DNA of 21,234 nt from Alphaproteobacteria bacterium MarineAlpha3_Bin3. Its GTDB lineage: Bacteria > Pseudomonadota > Alphaproteobacteria > Rhodospirillales > Casp-alpha2. Where the stretch lies: positions 1 through 21,234 of the forward strand of contig PTLK01000011.1 of NCBI GenBank assembly GCA_002938075.1, written 5' to 3'. Below are positions 6,861 to 14,825 of this stretch, in pieces; within the stretch, counting starts at the first letter, position 1; each line of letters begins with the position of its first letter. Under the pieces are notes generated by a model. The model did no database searches, was not told the origin of the DNA, and saw only the letters and a program-made list of their open reading frames with translations. The translations under genes and the position numbers were made by a program.

Positions 6861-9349
6861 CGTCTCGTACCGTGCAGGCCTATGACACTCTGGTGCTCCA
6901 CAAACCTAAGTTAGTTCTGGTTGTGCTGCTCTCAATTCTGGTTTTCTTCGGCTATCACACAAAAGACTTCAAGTTGGACGCATCGGCCGACTCCTTGTTG
7001 CTGGAAGACGACGTGGACCTCAAGGTGTTCCGGAAAATCCACCAGCGATATCCGAGCAGGGATTTACTCGTTGTGACGTACACCCCCGACAAAGATCTCT
7101 TCTCGGACCAAGCATTAGAGTCTTTGAAGCAACTCCGTGAAGAACTCAAGAAAGTCACCAGCGTGGAAACGGTGTTCACGATACTCGATGCCCCCCTATT
7201 CAAAAGCTCGGATGTACCGATTACGGAAATGATCGACGATGTGCCAAGCCTGGAGAAACCCGGTGTCGACCGGGACAAGGCCAAAGACGAGCTGCTCAAT
7301 AACCCCATTTACCGCGAGCTCATCGTCAGTGCAGATGGTCGAACTACCGCTTTACTGTTGGGACTGGTCAAGGACCAGCAGTACAACAACTTACTCCAAT
7401 CTCGAAATGAGCTGCGTGCCAAAAAACGAAATGCCGGTCTCTCCGTTAAAGAAACGCAAACCCTGGAACGCATCATCATCGAATACGATCAGGCACATGA
7501 AGCGTTAAGTGAGCAACGCCACCTTGACGTTGCACGCATCAGAGACATCATCAAACCGTACCGCCAGCATGGCGTTTTATATCTCGGCGGTGTGCCGATG
7601 ATTACCGACGACATGATTACATTCGTGCGCAACGACCTGATCATCTTCGGTGGTGGTGTTCTTGTGTTTCTCATCATTGTTCTCACCGCCATCTTCCGGG
7701 AATTGCGCTGGATCGTGCTCCCACTGCTCAGCTGCTTTTACACCGGATTAATCATGGTGGGTGTGCTGGGATTGATTGGTTGGAAGGTCACCGTCATCTC
7801 ATCCAATTTTCTCGCCCTTATGCTGATCATCACCATCTCGATGAACATTCATTTGATCGTGCGTTACCGGCAACTTAATCGAGATCATCCTGGTGACGAT
7901 CAGTTGGCGCTGGTCAGAACCACCATGCATAAGATGGTGAAACCCTGTCTATACACCGCGCTAACTACCATCATGGGTTTTAGCTCCCTGGTCGTGAGCG
8001 AAATCAAGCCGGTCATCGACTTCGGGTGGATGATGAGCGCCAGTTTGGCGGTGACATTCGTCACCTCGTTTCTACTGTTCCCCACGTTGTTGATGGTGAT
8101 GGGGAAAACTGGATCCAAACCCACCTTCGACAGTGACCGGTTTCTCTTACCTGCATATCTGGCCCGTCTGACCGAGACTCAAGGCAACAAGATCCTGGTG
8201 TTGGCGCTAGTGTTGACCATCGTGAGTGTGGCGGGAATCACCCGGCTGCGTGTCGAGAACAGTTTCATCAACTACTTCAGCGACGACACGGAAATTTATC
8301 AAGGTCTCAAGCTCATCGATGAGAAGCTCGGTGGTACTACGCCACTAGAAATACTGATAAAATTCAAGGATGATTCTGGCAACCTCCTGAAGCCCGAGGA
8401 CCTTGAAGGGTTGACCGAGGAAGAGATACAAATGGAGCGTGAGTACGCGGCAACACTCGCCAACTCACCTGAGTATTGGTTTACCCCCACCAAGGTCAAG
8501 CACATCAAAGAGGTACACGACTACCTCGATGGACTGCCCGAAATCGGCAAGGTGCTCTCGCTCGCTTCGACGGTGCGGGTTGCCGAAGACTATGCGGAAA
8601 AAGAGCTGGACGGAATGGAACTGGCAATCTTGTATACCAAAATTCCCCCCAAGATACGAAAGAGTCTCATCGACCCTTATGTCTCCATCGATGACAACGA
8701 GGCACGTATTCTTGCACGTGTGTTGGATTCGAAACCTGATTTACGCCGCAAGGAGTTGCTGGAGACAGTGCGCCGTGACCTGGCGAAGAAGCTCGGATTT
8801 GAGGAGCAGGACGTGACCGTGAGTGGGCTGCTAGTGCTCTACAACAATATGCTGCAGAGCTTGTTTAAATCGCAGATCAAAACCATAGGTGTAGTGATGC
8901 TGGGTATTGCAATCATGTTCCTAGTGTTGTTCCGGTCAATCACCTTGTCGATTATCGGCATTCTGCCAAACCTGCTAGGTGCCGGGGTGGTTTTGGGTGT
9001 AATGGGGGGGGCGGGAATCCCCATGGACATGATGACCATCACGATCGCCGCCATCACCATCGGTATCGCAGTAGACAATGGCATTCACTATATCTACCGC
9101 TTCAGAGAAGAGTACGCACTTACTCACAATTATGTGGAGACCCTGCACGTTTGCCATTCCAATATCGGCAAAGCGGTGTTCTACACGACCATGACCATCA
9201 TCTTCGGCTTCTCCATCTTGATGTTTTCCAACTTCATTCCCACTATTTATTTTGGTTTGTTAACCGCGGCGGCAATGTTCATCGCCCTTTTGGCAGCACT
9301 TACGGTGCTGCCAAAGCTGATTTTACTGTGGAAACCATTCGGCTGATGC
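6770..9349 (+). other. Acquired-looking segment replacing the middle of an mlaE-mlaF pair
   Basis: Between the MlaE-like start and the MlaF-like end, the base composition falls by eye from roughly two-thirds G+C to about half. Codons such as TTA, CTA and AAA become common, and the only intact gene is an MMPL/RND transporter. The boundaries are estimates: the left is where MlaE likeness stops (about 6762-6775), and the right is at or just after the transporter stop (9347-9360). No transposase, integrase, tRNA, terminal inverted repeat or flanking direct repeat is seen. Homologous or illegitimate recombination, rather than an intact mobile element, would fit. An assembly join between two organisms is the main alternative. 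Confidence 0.6.
6857..9346 (+). CDS. MMPL/RND-family transporter
   Basis: The gene encodes 829 residues, a length typical of two-fold repeated MMPL-type RND proteins. These are proton-driven inner-membrane transporters for hydrophobic or lipid-like substrates. One membrane segment lies near residues 17-34, a large periplasmic domain at ~40-255, and five segments at ~260-415. The pattern repeats with a segment at ~445-463, a second domain at ~465-670 and five segments at ~675-825. The second half has the signature GIAVDNGIHYIYRFREE (736-752). The first half has the equivalent SMNIHLIVRYR (328-338) without the aspartate. ATG 6857 has a weak AAAGAG upstream and overlaps the chimeric frame, suggesting coupling. 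Composition differs strongly from its neighbours. No membrane-fusion or outer-membrane partner is adjacent. The substrate is unknown. Confidence 0.88.
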   Translation: MTSRTVQAYDTLVLHKPKLVLVVLLSILVFFGYHTKDFKLDASADSLLLEDDVDLKVFRKIHQRYPSRDLLVVTYTPDKDLFSDQALESLKQLREELKKVTSVETVFTILDAPLFKSSDVPITEMIDDVPSLEKPGVDRDKAKDELLNNPIYRELIVSADGRTTALLLGLVKDQQYNNLLQSRNELRAKKRNAGLSVKETQTLERIIIEYDQAHEALSEQRHLDVARIRDIIKPYRQHGVLYLGGVPMITDDMITFVRNDLIIFGGGVLVFLIIVLTAIFRELRWIVLPLLSCFYTGLIMVGVLGLIGWKVTVISSNFLALMLIITISMNIHLIVRYRQLNRDHPGDDQLALVRTTMHKMVKPCLYTALTTIMGFSSLVVSEIKPVIDFGWMMSASLAVTFVTSFLLFPTLLMVMGKTGSKPTFDSDRFLLPAYLARLTETQGNKILVLALVLTIVSVAGITRLRVENSFINYFSDDTEIYQGLKLIDEKLGGTTPLEILIKFKDDSGNLLKPEDLEGLTEEEIQMEREYAATLANSPEYWFTPTKVKHIKEVHDYLDGLPEIGKVLSLASTVRVAEDYAEKELDGMELAILYTKIPPKIRKSLIDPYVSIDDNEARILARVLDSKPDLRRKELLETVRRDLAKKLGFEEQDVTVSGLLVLYNNMLQSLFKSQIKTIGVVMLGIAIMFLVLFRSITLSIIGILPNLLGAGVVLGVMGGAGIPMDMMTITIAAITIGIAVDNGIHYIYRFREEYALTHNYVETLHVCHSNIGKAVFYTTMTIIFGFSILMFSNFIPTIYFGLLTAAAMFIALLAALTVLPKLILLWKPFG

Positions 9350-9447
9350 CGGGGACCAAGACTTACCAGAGGTTGGGTAACACGCACGTCGACCAGTTCA
9401 TCCACTGCAAGGCCAAAGGCCCGATCAAGATGGCAGTCAGGGCTTAA
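9350..9447 (+). pseudogene. MlaF-like ABC ATPase C-terminal remnant
   Basis: In the frame ending at TAA 9445-9447, about 31 codons read TKTYQRLGNTHVDQFIHC and then KAKGPIKMAVRA. This resembles the extreme C-terminus of MlaF-type ATPases of the phospholipid-trafficking ABC system, where a (D/N)P-x-V-x-QF-x-x-G-x-x-x-GP motif closes the protein (E. coli MlaF has a comparable RVRQFLDG then GPV stretch). No Walker motifs, signature or start codon are present, so ~90% of the gene is missing. It ends 14 bases before radA, and the radA Shine-Dalgarno AAGGAG (9448-9453) lies immediately after its stop. Its spacing to radA is that of a normal operon junction. Confidence 0.65.
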
Positions 9448-9461
9448 AAGGAGCCGGTTGC

Positions 9462-10931
9462 TTGGCCCGCAAAACGGTCACCTACGTCTGTCAGGAATGC
9501 GGCGCCGTCGCGCCCAAGTGGTCGGGCCGGTGCGAGGGCTGCGGCGCGTGGAATACGCTGGTCGAAGAACAAGCGCCCGAGTCGGCGCCCAAGGGGTTAG
9601 GATCCAAAAAAGGCCGCAAGATCGAATTTCAGGGGCTGAAGGGCGAAACGCCCCACGCGCCGCGCCAGGTCACCGGGATCAAGGAATTCGACCGCGTTAC
9701 CGGCGGCGGCATGGTCGCCGGCTCGACACTCCTGGTCGGCGGCGACCCCGGCATCGGCAAATCGACCCTGTTGCTGCAAGTCGCCTCCGCCCTGTCGAAG
9801 ACCCTGACCCCGGTCTATATCTCCGGTGAGGAGGCGGTCGACCAGTTGCGGCTGCGCGCCGACCGGCTCGGCCTCACCGACGCCGACGTCGGCCTGGCCG
9901 CCGCCACCTCGGTGCGCGATATCGCGGCATCGCTGGGCAATGCCGGAGGGCCCGGCGGACCCGATCTGGTGGTCATTGATTCGATCCAGACGATGTTCGT
10001 GGACAGCCTGGAATCGGCGCCCGGCACCGTGGCCCAGGTCCGCACCTCGGCGCAGGAACTGATCCGGCTGGCCAAACGCCAGGGCTTCGCGCTGATCCTC
10101 GTCGGCCACGTCACCAAGGACGGACAGATCGCCGGCCCCCGGGTGCTGGAGCACATGGTCGACACGGTGCTTTATTTCGAGGGCGACCGCAGCCACCAGT
10201 TCCGGATCCTGCGCGCGGTCAAGAATCGCTATGGCCCGACGGACGAAATCGGCGTTTTCGAGATGACCGGCGCCGGCCTGGCCGAGGTCGCCAATCCATC
10301 GGCGCTGTTCCTGGCCGGCCGGGATGACGACGTATCGGGCGCCAGCGTGTTCGCCGGCATCGAGGGAACACGGCCGGTTCTTGTTGAAATTCAATCCCTC
10401 ACCGCGCCCTCGGCCCTGGGCACCCCGCGCCGCGCCGTGGTCGGCTGGGACACCGGCCGCCTGGCCATGATCCTGGCCGTGCTGGAGTCCCGCTCGAGCC
10501 TTGCGCTGGCCGGATTGGACGTATACCTAAACATCGTCGGCGGCCTGAAGATCGGCGAGCCGGCGGCCGACCTAGCGGTGGCGGCGGCCCTGATATCGTC
10601 GGTCAGCGGCGTCCCGGTGCCGCCGGAAACAGTGGTCTTCGGCGAAATCGGACTTTCCGGCGAGGTCAGGGCGGTGTCCCGGGTCGATGCCCGGCTCAAG
10701 GAAGCCGCCAAGTTGGGCTTCAGCCGCGCCATCATTCCGGGGCAATCCCGGGCCCAAGGAAACAACAGGGGAAACAACAAGAAAACCCCGGAAAGGACCA
10801 TGGAGATTACCGAAATCTCCCGCCTCGAGGATTTGCTCGTGCTGTTCGCCAAACCGGATAGCCAACGCGCCGGGCAACGCGCCGGGCCGCCGGTGGCGGC
10901 CGCCAACACCCGGGGACGCGGCCATGGATAA
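9462..10931 (+). CDS. radA: DNA repair protein RadA
   Basis: The gene encodes 489 residues. RadA is a RecA-related ATPase that promotes branch migration of recombination intermediates. An N-terminal zinc finger has Cys10, Cys13, Cys24 and Cys27. Walker A is GGDPGIGKS (93-101, Lys100), Walker B is VVIDSIQ (170-176), and the RadA-specific KNRYG motif is at 254-258. A Lon-like domain follows, with GLDVYLNIVGGLKI and the FGEIGLSGEVRAV region. TTG 9462 is chosen because AAGGAG at 9448-9453 is well spaced and the zinc finger needs the sequence from there. The stop lies inside cvpA (8-base overlap). The last ~25 residues are Arg/Gly/Ala-rich. Confidence 0.96.
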   Translation: MARKTVTYVCQECGAVAPKWSGRCEGCGAWNTLVEEQAPESAPKGLGSKKGRKIEFQGLKGETPHAPRQVTGIKEFDRVTGGGMVAGSTLLVGGDPGIGKSTLLLQVASALSKTLTPVYISGEEAVDQLRLRADRLGLTDADVGLAAATSVRDIAASLGNAGGPGGPDLVVIDSIQTMFVDSLESAPGTVAQVRTSAQELIRLAKRQGFALILVGHVTKDGQIAGPRVLEHMVDTVLYFEGDRSHQFRILRAVKNRYGPTDEIGVFEMTGAGLAEVANPSALFLAGRDDDVSGASVFAGIEGTRPVLVEIQSLTAPSALGTPRRAVVGWDTGRLAMILAVLESRSSLALAGLDVYLNIVGGLKIGEPAADLAVAAALISSVSGVPVPPETVVFGEIGLSGEVRAVSRVDARLKEAAKLGFSRAIIPGQSRAQGNNRGNNKKTPERTMEITEISRLEDLLVLFAKPDSQRAGQRAGPPVAAANTRGRGHG

Positions 10932-11670
10932 CCCCGCTGACGTGCCGATCGTCAATGCGCTCGATATCGGGATCGCCGTATTGGTGCTGATTTCCGCCGT
11001 CCTCGCCTATGTCCGCGGCCTGGTGCACGAGGTGCTGTCGGTGGCCGGCTGGATCGGCGCCATTTTCGCCACCTTCTACGGGTTCCCCTTCCTCCACCCG
11101 TATGCCCGGCAACTGATCACGATCGATATCGTCGCCGATTTCGGCGCCGGGATCGTCATTTTCGTCCTTTCCCTGGTCATCCTGTCGCTGATGACCCGCC
11201 GCATTTCGAAGAAGGTGAAGGAAAGCCCGCTTAACGCCGTCGACCGGTCGCTGGGCTTCTTGTTCGGGCTTTTGCGCGGCGCCTTGATTGTTTGTATTGC
11301 CTATATCGGGCTGGGGATGTTTTATCCCCAGGACGACCGGCCGCAATGGATCAGCGAAGCCCGGTCCATGGAGTTGATCGAGCCCGGGGCGGCGTTGTTG
11401 GTGGCCCTGATCCCCGAGAACTTCACCGCCGCCGGGTTCGGCGACGAGGAAGGCCCAGGGGATGACGCAGGCAAAGACGGGAGCGAAAAAAAGAAAGACG
11501 CCAACGACAAAAAGTCCGGCACCCGCCGGGTGGTGCAGGAGTTGCTGGCGCCGAAACCGAAGGGCGCCGATGACAAGAAGGACGGCGCCCCCGAGGGCGA
11601 CGCCGTCGGGTACGGCAATAAGGCGCGTCAACAAATGGATCGGCTGAATGAAATCCTCAAGGACCGATAG
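10924..11670 (+). CDS. cvpA: CvpA family membrane protein
   Basis: The gene encodes 248 residues from ATG 10924, which overlaps the radA stop by 8 bases. The frame is open further upstream, but that part is inside radA. About four membrane segments lie in the first ~130 residues (for example ALDIGIAVLVLISAVLAYV and IVIFVLSLVILSLM). The conserved RGLVHEVLSVAGWIGA and the NAVDRSLGFLFGLLRG region are typical of CvpA. From about residue 172 onward there is a Lys/Asp/Gly-rich, probably cytoplasmic, disordered tail. In E. coli CvpA is linked to colicin V production and envelope stress tolerance, but its biochemical role is unclear. It is followed by purF, its usual partner, with a 23-base overlap. 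Confidence 0.92.
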   Translation: MDNPADVPIVNALDIGIAVLVLISAVLAYVRGLVHEVLSVAGWIGAIFATFYGFPFLHPYARQLITIDIVADFGAGIVIFVLSLVILSLMTRRISKKVKESPLNAVDRSLGFLFGLLRGALIVCIAYIGLGMFYPQDDRPQWISEARSMELIEPGAALLVALIPENFTAAGFGDEEGPGDDAGKDGSEKKKDANDKKSGTRRVVQELLAPKPKGADDKKDGAPEGDAVGYGNKARQQMDRLNEILKDR

Positions 11671-13138
11671 GAAAGGCGGCCCTGGCGGCATCGCCGGCAT
11701 CGGCGACCTGCGCCGGCCGGAAGAAGAATGCGGCCTGTTCGGCATCTACGGCCTATCGGATGCCGCCACCCACACGGCGCTCGGCCTGCACGCGCTCCAG
11801 CACCGGGGTCAGGAAGCGGCCGGCATCGTCGCCTATGACGGCGAACAGTTCCACAGCCACCGGGCGCTGGGCCTGGTCGGCGACAACTTCAACGCGCCCG
11901 AGGTCATGGAACGGCTCGCCTGCCACGTCGCCATCGGCCACGTGCGCTATTCGACGACCGGCGAAACGGTGCTCAGGAACGTTCAACCGCTGTTCGCCGA
12001 CTTCAAGTTCGGCGGCCTCGCCGTGGCCCATAACGGCAACCTCACCAACGCCTACGAGATCCGGCAAAGGCTGGTGCAACGGGGCTGCATCTTCCAATCC
12101 ACTTCCGACACCGAGGCCATCATCCACCTGATCGCGATCAGCGAATACGGGCGCGTCGTCGACCGCATGACCGACGCCTTGAGCCAGATCCAAGGCGCCT
12201 ATTCCATGGTCTGCATCACCCAGAAAAAGCTGATCGGGTTGCGCGATTCCTACGGCGTGCGGCCGCTGGTCCTGGGACGGCTGGGCGAAGCCTGGATTTT
12301 GTCGTCGGAGACGTGCGCGCTCGACATCATCGGCGCCGAATTCGTCCGCGACGTGGAACCCGGCGAGATCGTCGTCATCGACGACAAGGGCCTGCACAGC
12401 ATCAAGCCCTTCTCCAAATCGCCGAACCGGTTCTGCATCTTCGAATACATCTACTTCGCCCGACCCGACAGCGTCATGGAAGGCCGCAGCGTCTATGACG
12501 TGCGCAAGAACATCGGCGCCGAGCTGGCCCGCGAAAGCCACGTCGACGCCGACCTCGTGGTGCCGGTCCCCGATTCCGGCGTTCCCGCCGCCATCGGCTA
12601 TGCACAGCAGTCTGGGGTGCCGTTTGAGTTCGGCCTCATCCGCAATCATTATGTCGGGCGCACCTTCATCGAGCCCACCGACCAGATCCGGCACCTGGGC
12701 GTGCGCCTGAAGCACAACGCCAACGCCGCCGGGCTCAAGGACAAGCGCGTGGTGCTGGTCGACGATTCCATCGTCCGCGGCATCACCAGCCTGAAGATCG
12801 TCGAAATGGTCCGCAACGCCGGCGCCAAGGAGGTGCACATGCGGATTTCCAGCCCGCCGACCACCCATTCGTGCTTCTACGGCATCGACACCCCCAGCCA
12901 GGACGAGCTACTGGCGGCGAAATTCGACGTCGAGGCGATGGCCAAACATATCGCCCTCGACAGCCTGGCATTCATTTCCATCGACGGCTTGTACCGGGCG
13001 TTCGGCGAGAAAGCCCGCGCCGCCGACGCGCCGCAATTCTGCGACGCGTGTTTCAGCGGCGATTACCCGATCCCACTGATCGACCACGACAAGGACCCGG
13101 TTCAGCATCAGTTGTCGTTGCTGGACGAACGGGAATAA
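11648..13138 (+). CDS. purF: Amidophosphoribosyltransferase
   Basis: The gene encodes 496 residues. It catalyses the first committed step of purine synthesis: PRPP plus glutamine gives phosphoribosylamine. The N-terminal nucleophile of the class II glutaminase domain is Cys28 in ECGLFGIYG, so a 27-residue propeptide must be removed. Supporting glutaminase motifs are HVRYSTTG, HNGNLTN and SDTEA. The phosphoribosyltransferase domain carries the PRPP loop VVLVDDSIVRG beginning at residue 368. ATG 11648 lies inside cvpA and lacks a strong Shine-Dalgarno sequence, which suggests coupling to cvpA translation. Length and motifs are normal. Confidence 0.97.
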   Translation: MKSSRTDRKGGPGGIAGIGDLRRPEEECGLFGIYGLSDAATHTALGLHALQHRGQEAAGIVAYDGEQFHSHRALGLVGDNFNAPEVMERLACHVAIGHVRYSTTGETVLRNVQPLFADFKFGGLAVAHNGNLTNAYEIRQRLVQRGCIFQSTSDTEAIIHLIAISEYGRVVDRMTDALSQIQGAYSMVCITQKKLIGLRDSYGVRPLVLGRLGEAWILSSETCALDIIGAEFVRDVEPGEIVVIDDKGLHSIKPFSKSPNRFCIFEYIYFARPDSVMEGRSVYDVRKNIGAELARESHVDADLVVPVPDSGVPAAIGYAQQSGVPFEFGLIRNHYVGRTFIEPTDQIRHLGVRLKHNANAAGLKDKRVVLVDDSIVRGITSLKIVEMVRNAGAKEVHMRISSPPTTHSCFYGIDTPSQDELLAAKFDVEAMAKHIALDSLAFISIDGLYRAFGEKARAADAPQFCDACFSGDYPIPLIDHDKDPVQHQLSLLDERE

Positions 13139-13140
13139 GG

Positions 13141-13923
13141 ATGCCCGTCCAGGGCAAAAAATCCCGCAAAAAGCCCAACCAAAAAAGGCTCGACGGGCGC
13201 ATCGCCCTGGTCACTGGCGCGTCCCGGGGCATCGGCGCCGCCGTCGCCAGGCGCTTCGCCGAAGAAGGGGCGCACCTGGTGCTGACGGCCCGGACCACCG
13301 GCGCATTGGAAGAAATCGACGACGAAATCCGGGAAATCAACGGCCAGGCGGCGACCCTGGTGCCCCTGGACCTGACCGATTTCGACGCCATCGACAGCCT
13401 CGGCCAGGCCCTTTACGAACACTTCCGAAGACTCGACGTCCTGGTCGGCAACGCCGGGCTGCTCGGCACCCTCGGCCCCCTGGGCCATACGGATCCAAAG
13501 ACCTGGGACCAGGTGTTGGCCGTCAACGTCACCGCCAACTGGCGCCTGATCCGTTCCATGGACCCGCTGCTCAGGGCGTCCGATTCCGGGCGCGCCATCT
13601 TCGTCACCTCCACCGTTGCCCGCGAGGCCCGGCCCTATTGGGGAATTTACGCCGTTTCCAAGGCGGCCCTGGAGATGACGGTGCTGATTTACGCCGCCGA
13701 GGTGGCGAAAACCCGGGTCCGCGTCAACCTGCTAAATCCCGGCCCGACGCGGACCGCGATGCGGGCCCAGGCCTTCCCCGGCGAAGACCCGGAGACGCTC
13801 CAAACGCCGCAAAGCATCACCGGGCATTTCGTCGACCTGGCCGAAAAATCGTGCTCGAAGAACGCCGAGCTGATCTTCGCCGGTCGAGGCAGCGAAAAGC
13901 CGGCGGCCGGAAAAACCGTCTAA
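13141..13923 (+). CDS. Short-chain dehydrogenase/reductase (SDR)
   Basis: The gene encodes 260 residues from ATG 13141, two bases after the purF stop. This is a classical SDR with a Rossmann fold. The cofactor motif TGASRGIG is at 25-32 and NAG at 104-106. The catalytic tetrad is Asn129, Ser157, Tyr170 and Lys174 (YAVSK). Arg51 just after the second strand would favour NADP(H), which is inference. About 16 basic residues precede the fold. The substrate cannot be told from sequence. Similar SDRs often follow purF in Alphaproteobacteria. The C-terminus (SCSKNAELIFAGRGS) is shorter than in FabG, and an oxoacyl reductase role is not supported. A terminator follows. Confidence 0.9.
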   Translation: MPVQGKKSRKKPNQKRLDGRIALVTGASRGIGAAVARRFAEEGAHLVLTARTTGALEEIDDEIREINGQAATLVPLDLTDFDAIDSLGQALYEHFRRLDVLVGNAGLLGTLGPLGHTDPKTWDQVLAVNVTANWRLIRSMDPLLRASDSGRAIFVTSTVAREARPYWGIYAVSKAALEMTVLIYAAEVAKTRVRVNLLNPGPTRTAMRAQAFPGEDPETLQTPQSITGHFVDLAEKSCSKNAELIFAGRGSEKPAAGKTV

Positions 13924-13945
13924 AAGGCGCTTTTTTGATGATTTG

Positions 13946-13965
13946 ACGGCCATTTTGCCGTTTTT
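13946..13965 (+). terminator. Intrinsic terminator after the purF-SDR unit
   Basis: ACGGC (13946-13950) pairs with GCCGT (13957-13961) around a CATTTT loop, and the hairpin runs straight into TTTTT (13961-13965). The stem is short, with one extra G-T pair possible, but the position 23 bases after the SDR stop and before a new gene group is right for a rho-independent terminator. Confidence 0.55.
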
Positions 13966-14008
13966 GGCCGGTTTGACGCCTTTTCCTTCCGCAATCTTGG
14001 CCTATACT

Positions 14009-14043
14009 GGCGGCGGCTTGGGGCGGCCAACTCAACCGCCGCC
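14009..14043 (+). promoter_or_regulatory. Inverted repeat upstream of the DUF47 gene
   Basis: GGCGGCGG (14009-14016) is complementary to CCGCCGCC (14036-14043) with a 19-base loop. It lies in the 204-base gap before the DUF47-PiT pair. A TATACT hexamer at 14003-14008 directly precedes it, but no -35 element stands at suitable spacing (TTGACG at 13973-13978 is 24 bases away). It could be an operator or a leader stem, or a chance G+C repeat. No Pho-box-like sequence is seen in this gap. Confidence 0.25.
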
Positions 14044-14127
14044 TACCCAACGATATTTTTACCAGCATCGGTCCGAGGGACGCCCGGGGGCGGCGACGTT
14101 TGGCGGTGTTTCAAGGAGACAAGGACC

Positions 14128-14790
14128 ATGGAACTGACGAAGAATATTTCGCTTTTCCGGCACACGCGGGCGCTGGAGAACGAGATCGACGAATTCCTCG
14201 ACAAGCTTTCGCAGTCCTCCCTCCATTTCAAGATCGCGGTCAAGGTTTACCTCCACGACGGCAGCACGACGGATTTCGAACTCAAGCTCCAAGACGTCAA
14301 CAAGATGGAAAGCGAAGCCGACCATCTCAGGCGGGCCATCGAAACCAAGCTTTACGCCCAGACCCTGATCCCGGAATCCCGGGGCGACGTTTTGGGCCTG
14401 ATCGAGAACCTGGACCACTTGCTGAACCTGTTCGAGGGGGCGCTGTGGGCGTTTTTCATCGAAAAGCCGGAGATTCCCGACGAATACCACGCCAATTACG
14501 AGACCCTGACCGATATAGCGGTGGAGTCGGTGGAAGCCCTGGTGCTGGCGTCACGGGCGTTTTTCCGCAACATCGAGGCGGTCGGCGATCACAACCACAA
14601 GGTCATGTTCTACGAGAAGGAGGCCGACAAGGTGTCGACGAAGCTGAAACAGGCGATTTTCAACTCCGAGCTCGACCTCAGCCGGAAAGCCCAACTGCGG
14701 AATTTCGTCGAGCACATCGACAACATCCCCGATTGGGCCGAGGACGTGGCCGACCGGCTCGCCATCTATGCCATCAAGCGCACCCTTTGA
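14128..14790 (+). CDS. DUF47 family (PhoU-like) phosphate transport regulator
   Basis: The gene encodes 220 residues from ATG 14128 with AAGGAG at 14113-14118. The protein is almost entirely helical and soluble. It has PhoU-like acidic repeats such as DVNKMESEADHLRRAIE (first half) and YEKEADKVSTKLKQAIF (second half), which in this fold contribute to metal clusters. The DUF47 family is regularly encoded next to PiT transporters and is thought to modulate them. That pairing is present here, with the PiT gene 35 bases downstream. The length is typical. Regulation of the transporter is inferred from the family and context, not shown by sequence. Confidence 0.9.
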   Translation: MELTKNISLFRHTRALENEIDEFLDKLSQSSLHFKIAVKVYLHDGSTTDFELKLQDVNKMESEADHLRRAIETKLYAQTLIPESRGDVLGLIENLDHLLNLFEGALWAFFIEKPEIPDEYHANYETLTDIAVESVEALVLASRAFFRNIEAVGDHNHKVMFYEKEADKVSTKLKQAIFNSELDLSRKAQLRNFVEHIDNIPDWAEDVADRLAIYAIKRTL

Positions 14791-14825
14791 ACGGGCCCAC
14801 GTGATTCGGGCATAGGCGGCGGGCA

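Noticed and set aside
6770..9349. Insertion sequence or integrative element carrying the RND gene
   Set aside because: No transposase, integrase, tRNA, terminal inverted repeat or direct repeat could be found at either edge, so I describe it only as an acquired-looking segment.
11753..12868. Open frame of 371 codons on the - strand opposite purF
   Set aside because: Same reason: purF motifs on the + strand are complete, and the antisense product is low-complexity.
13973..14008. TTGACG ... TATACT as a sigma-70 promoter for DUF47-PiT
   Set aside because: The spacing between the hexamers is 24 bases, too long for a standard promoter, and no other -35 hexamer is placed correctly.
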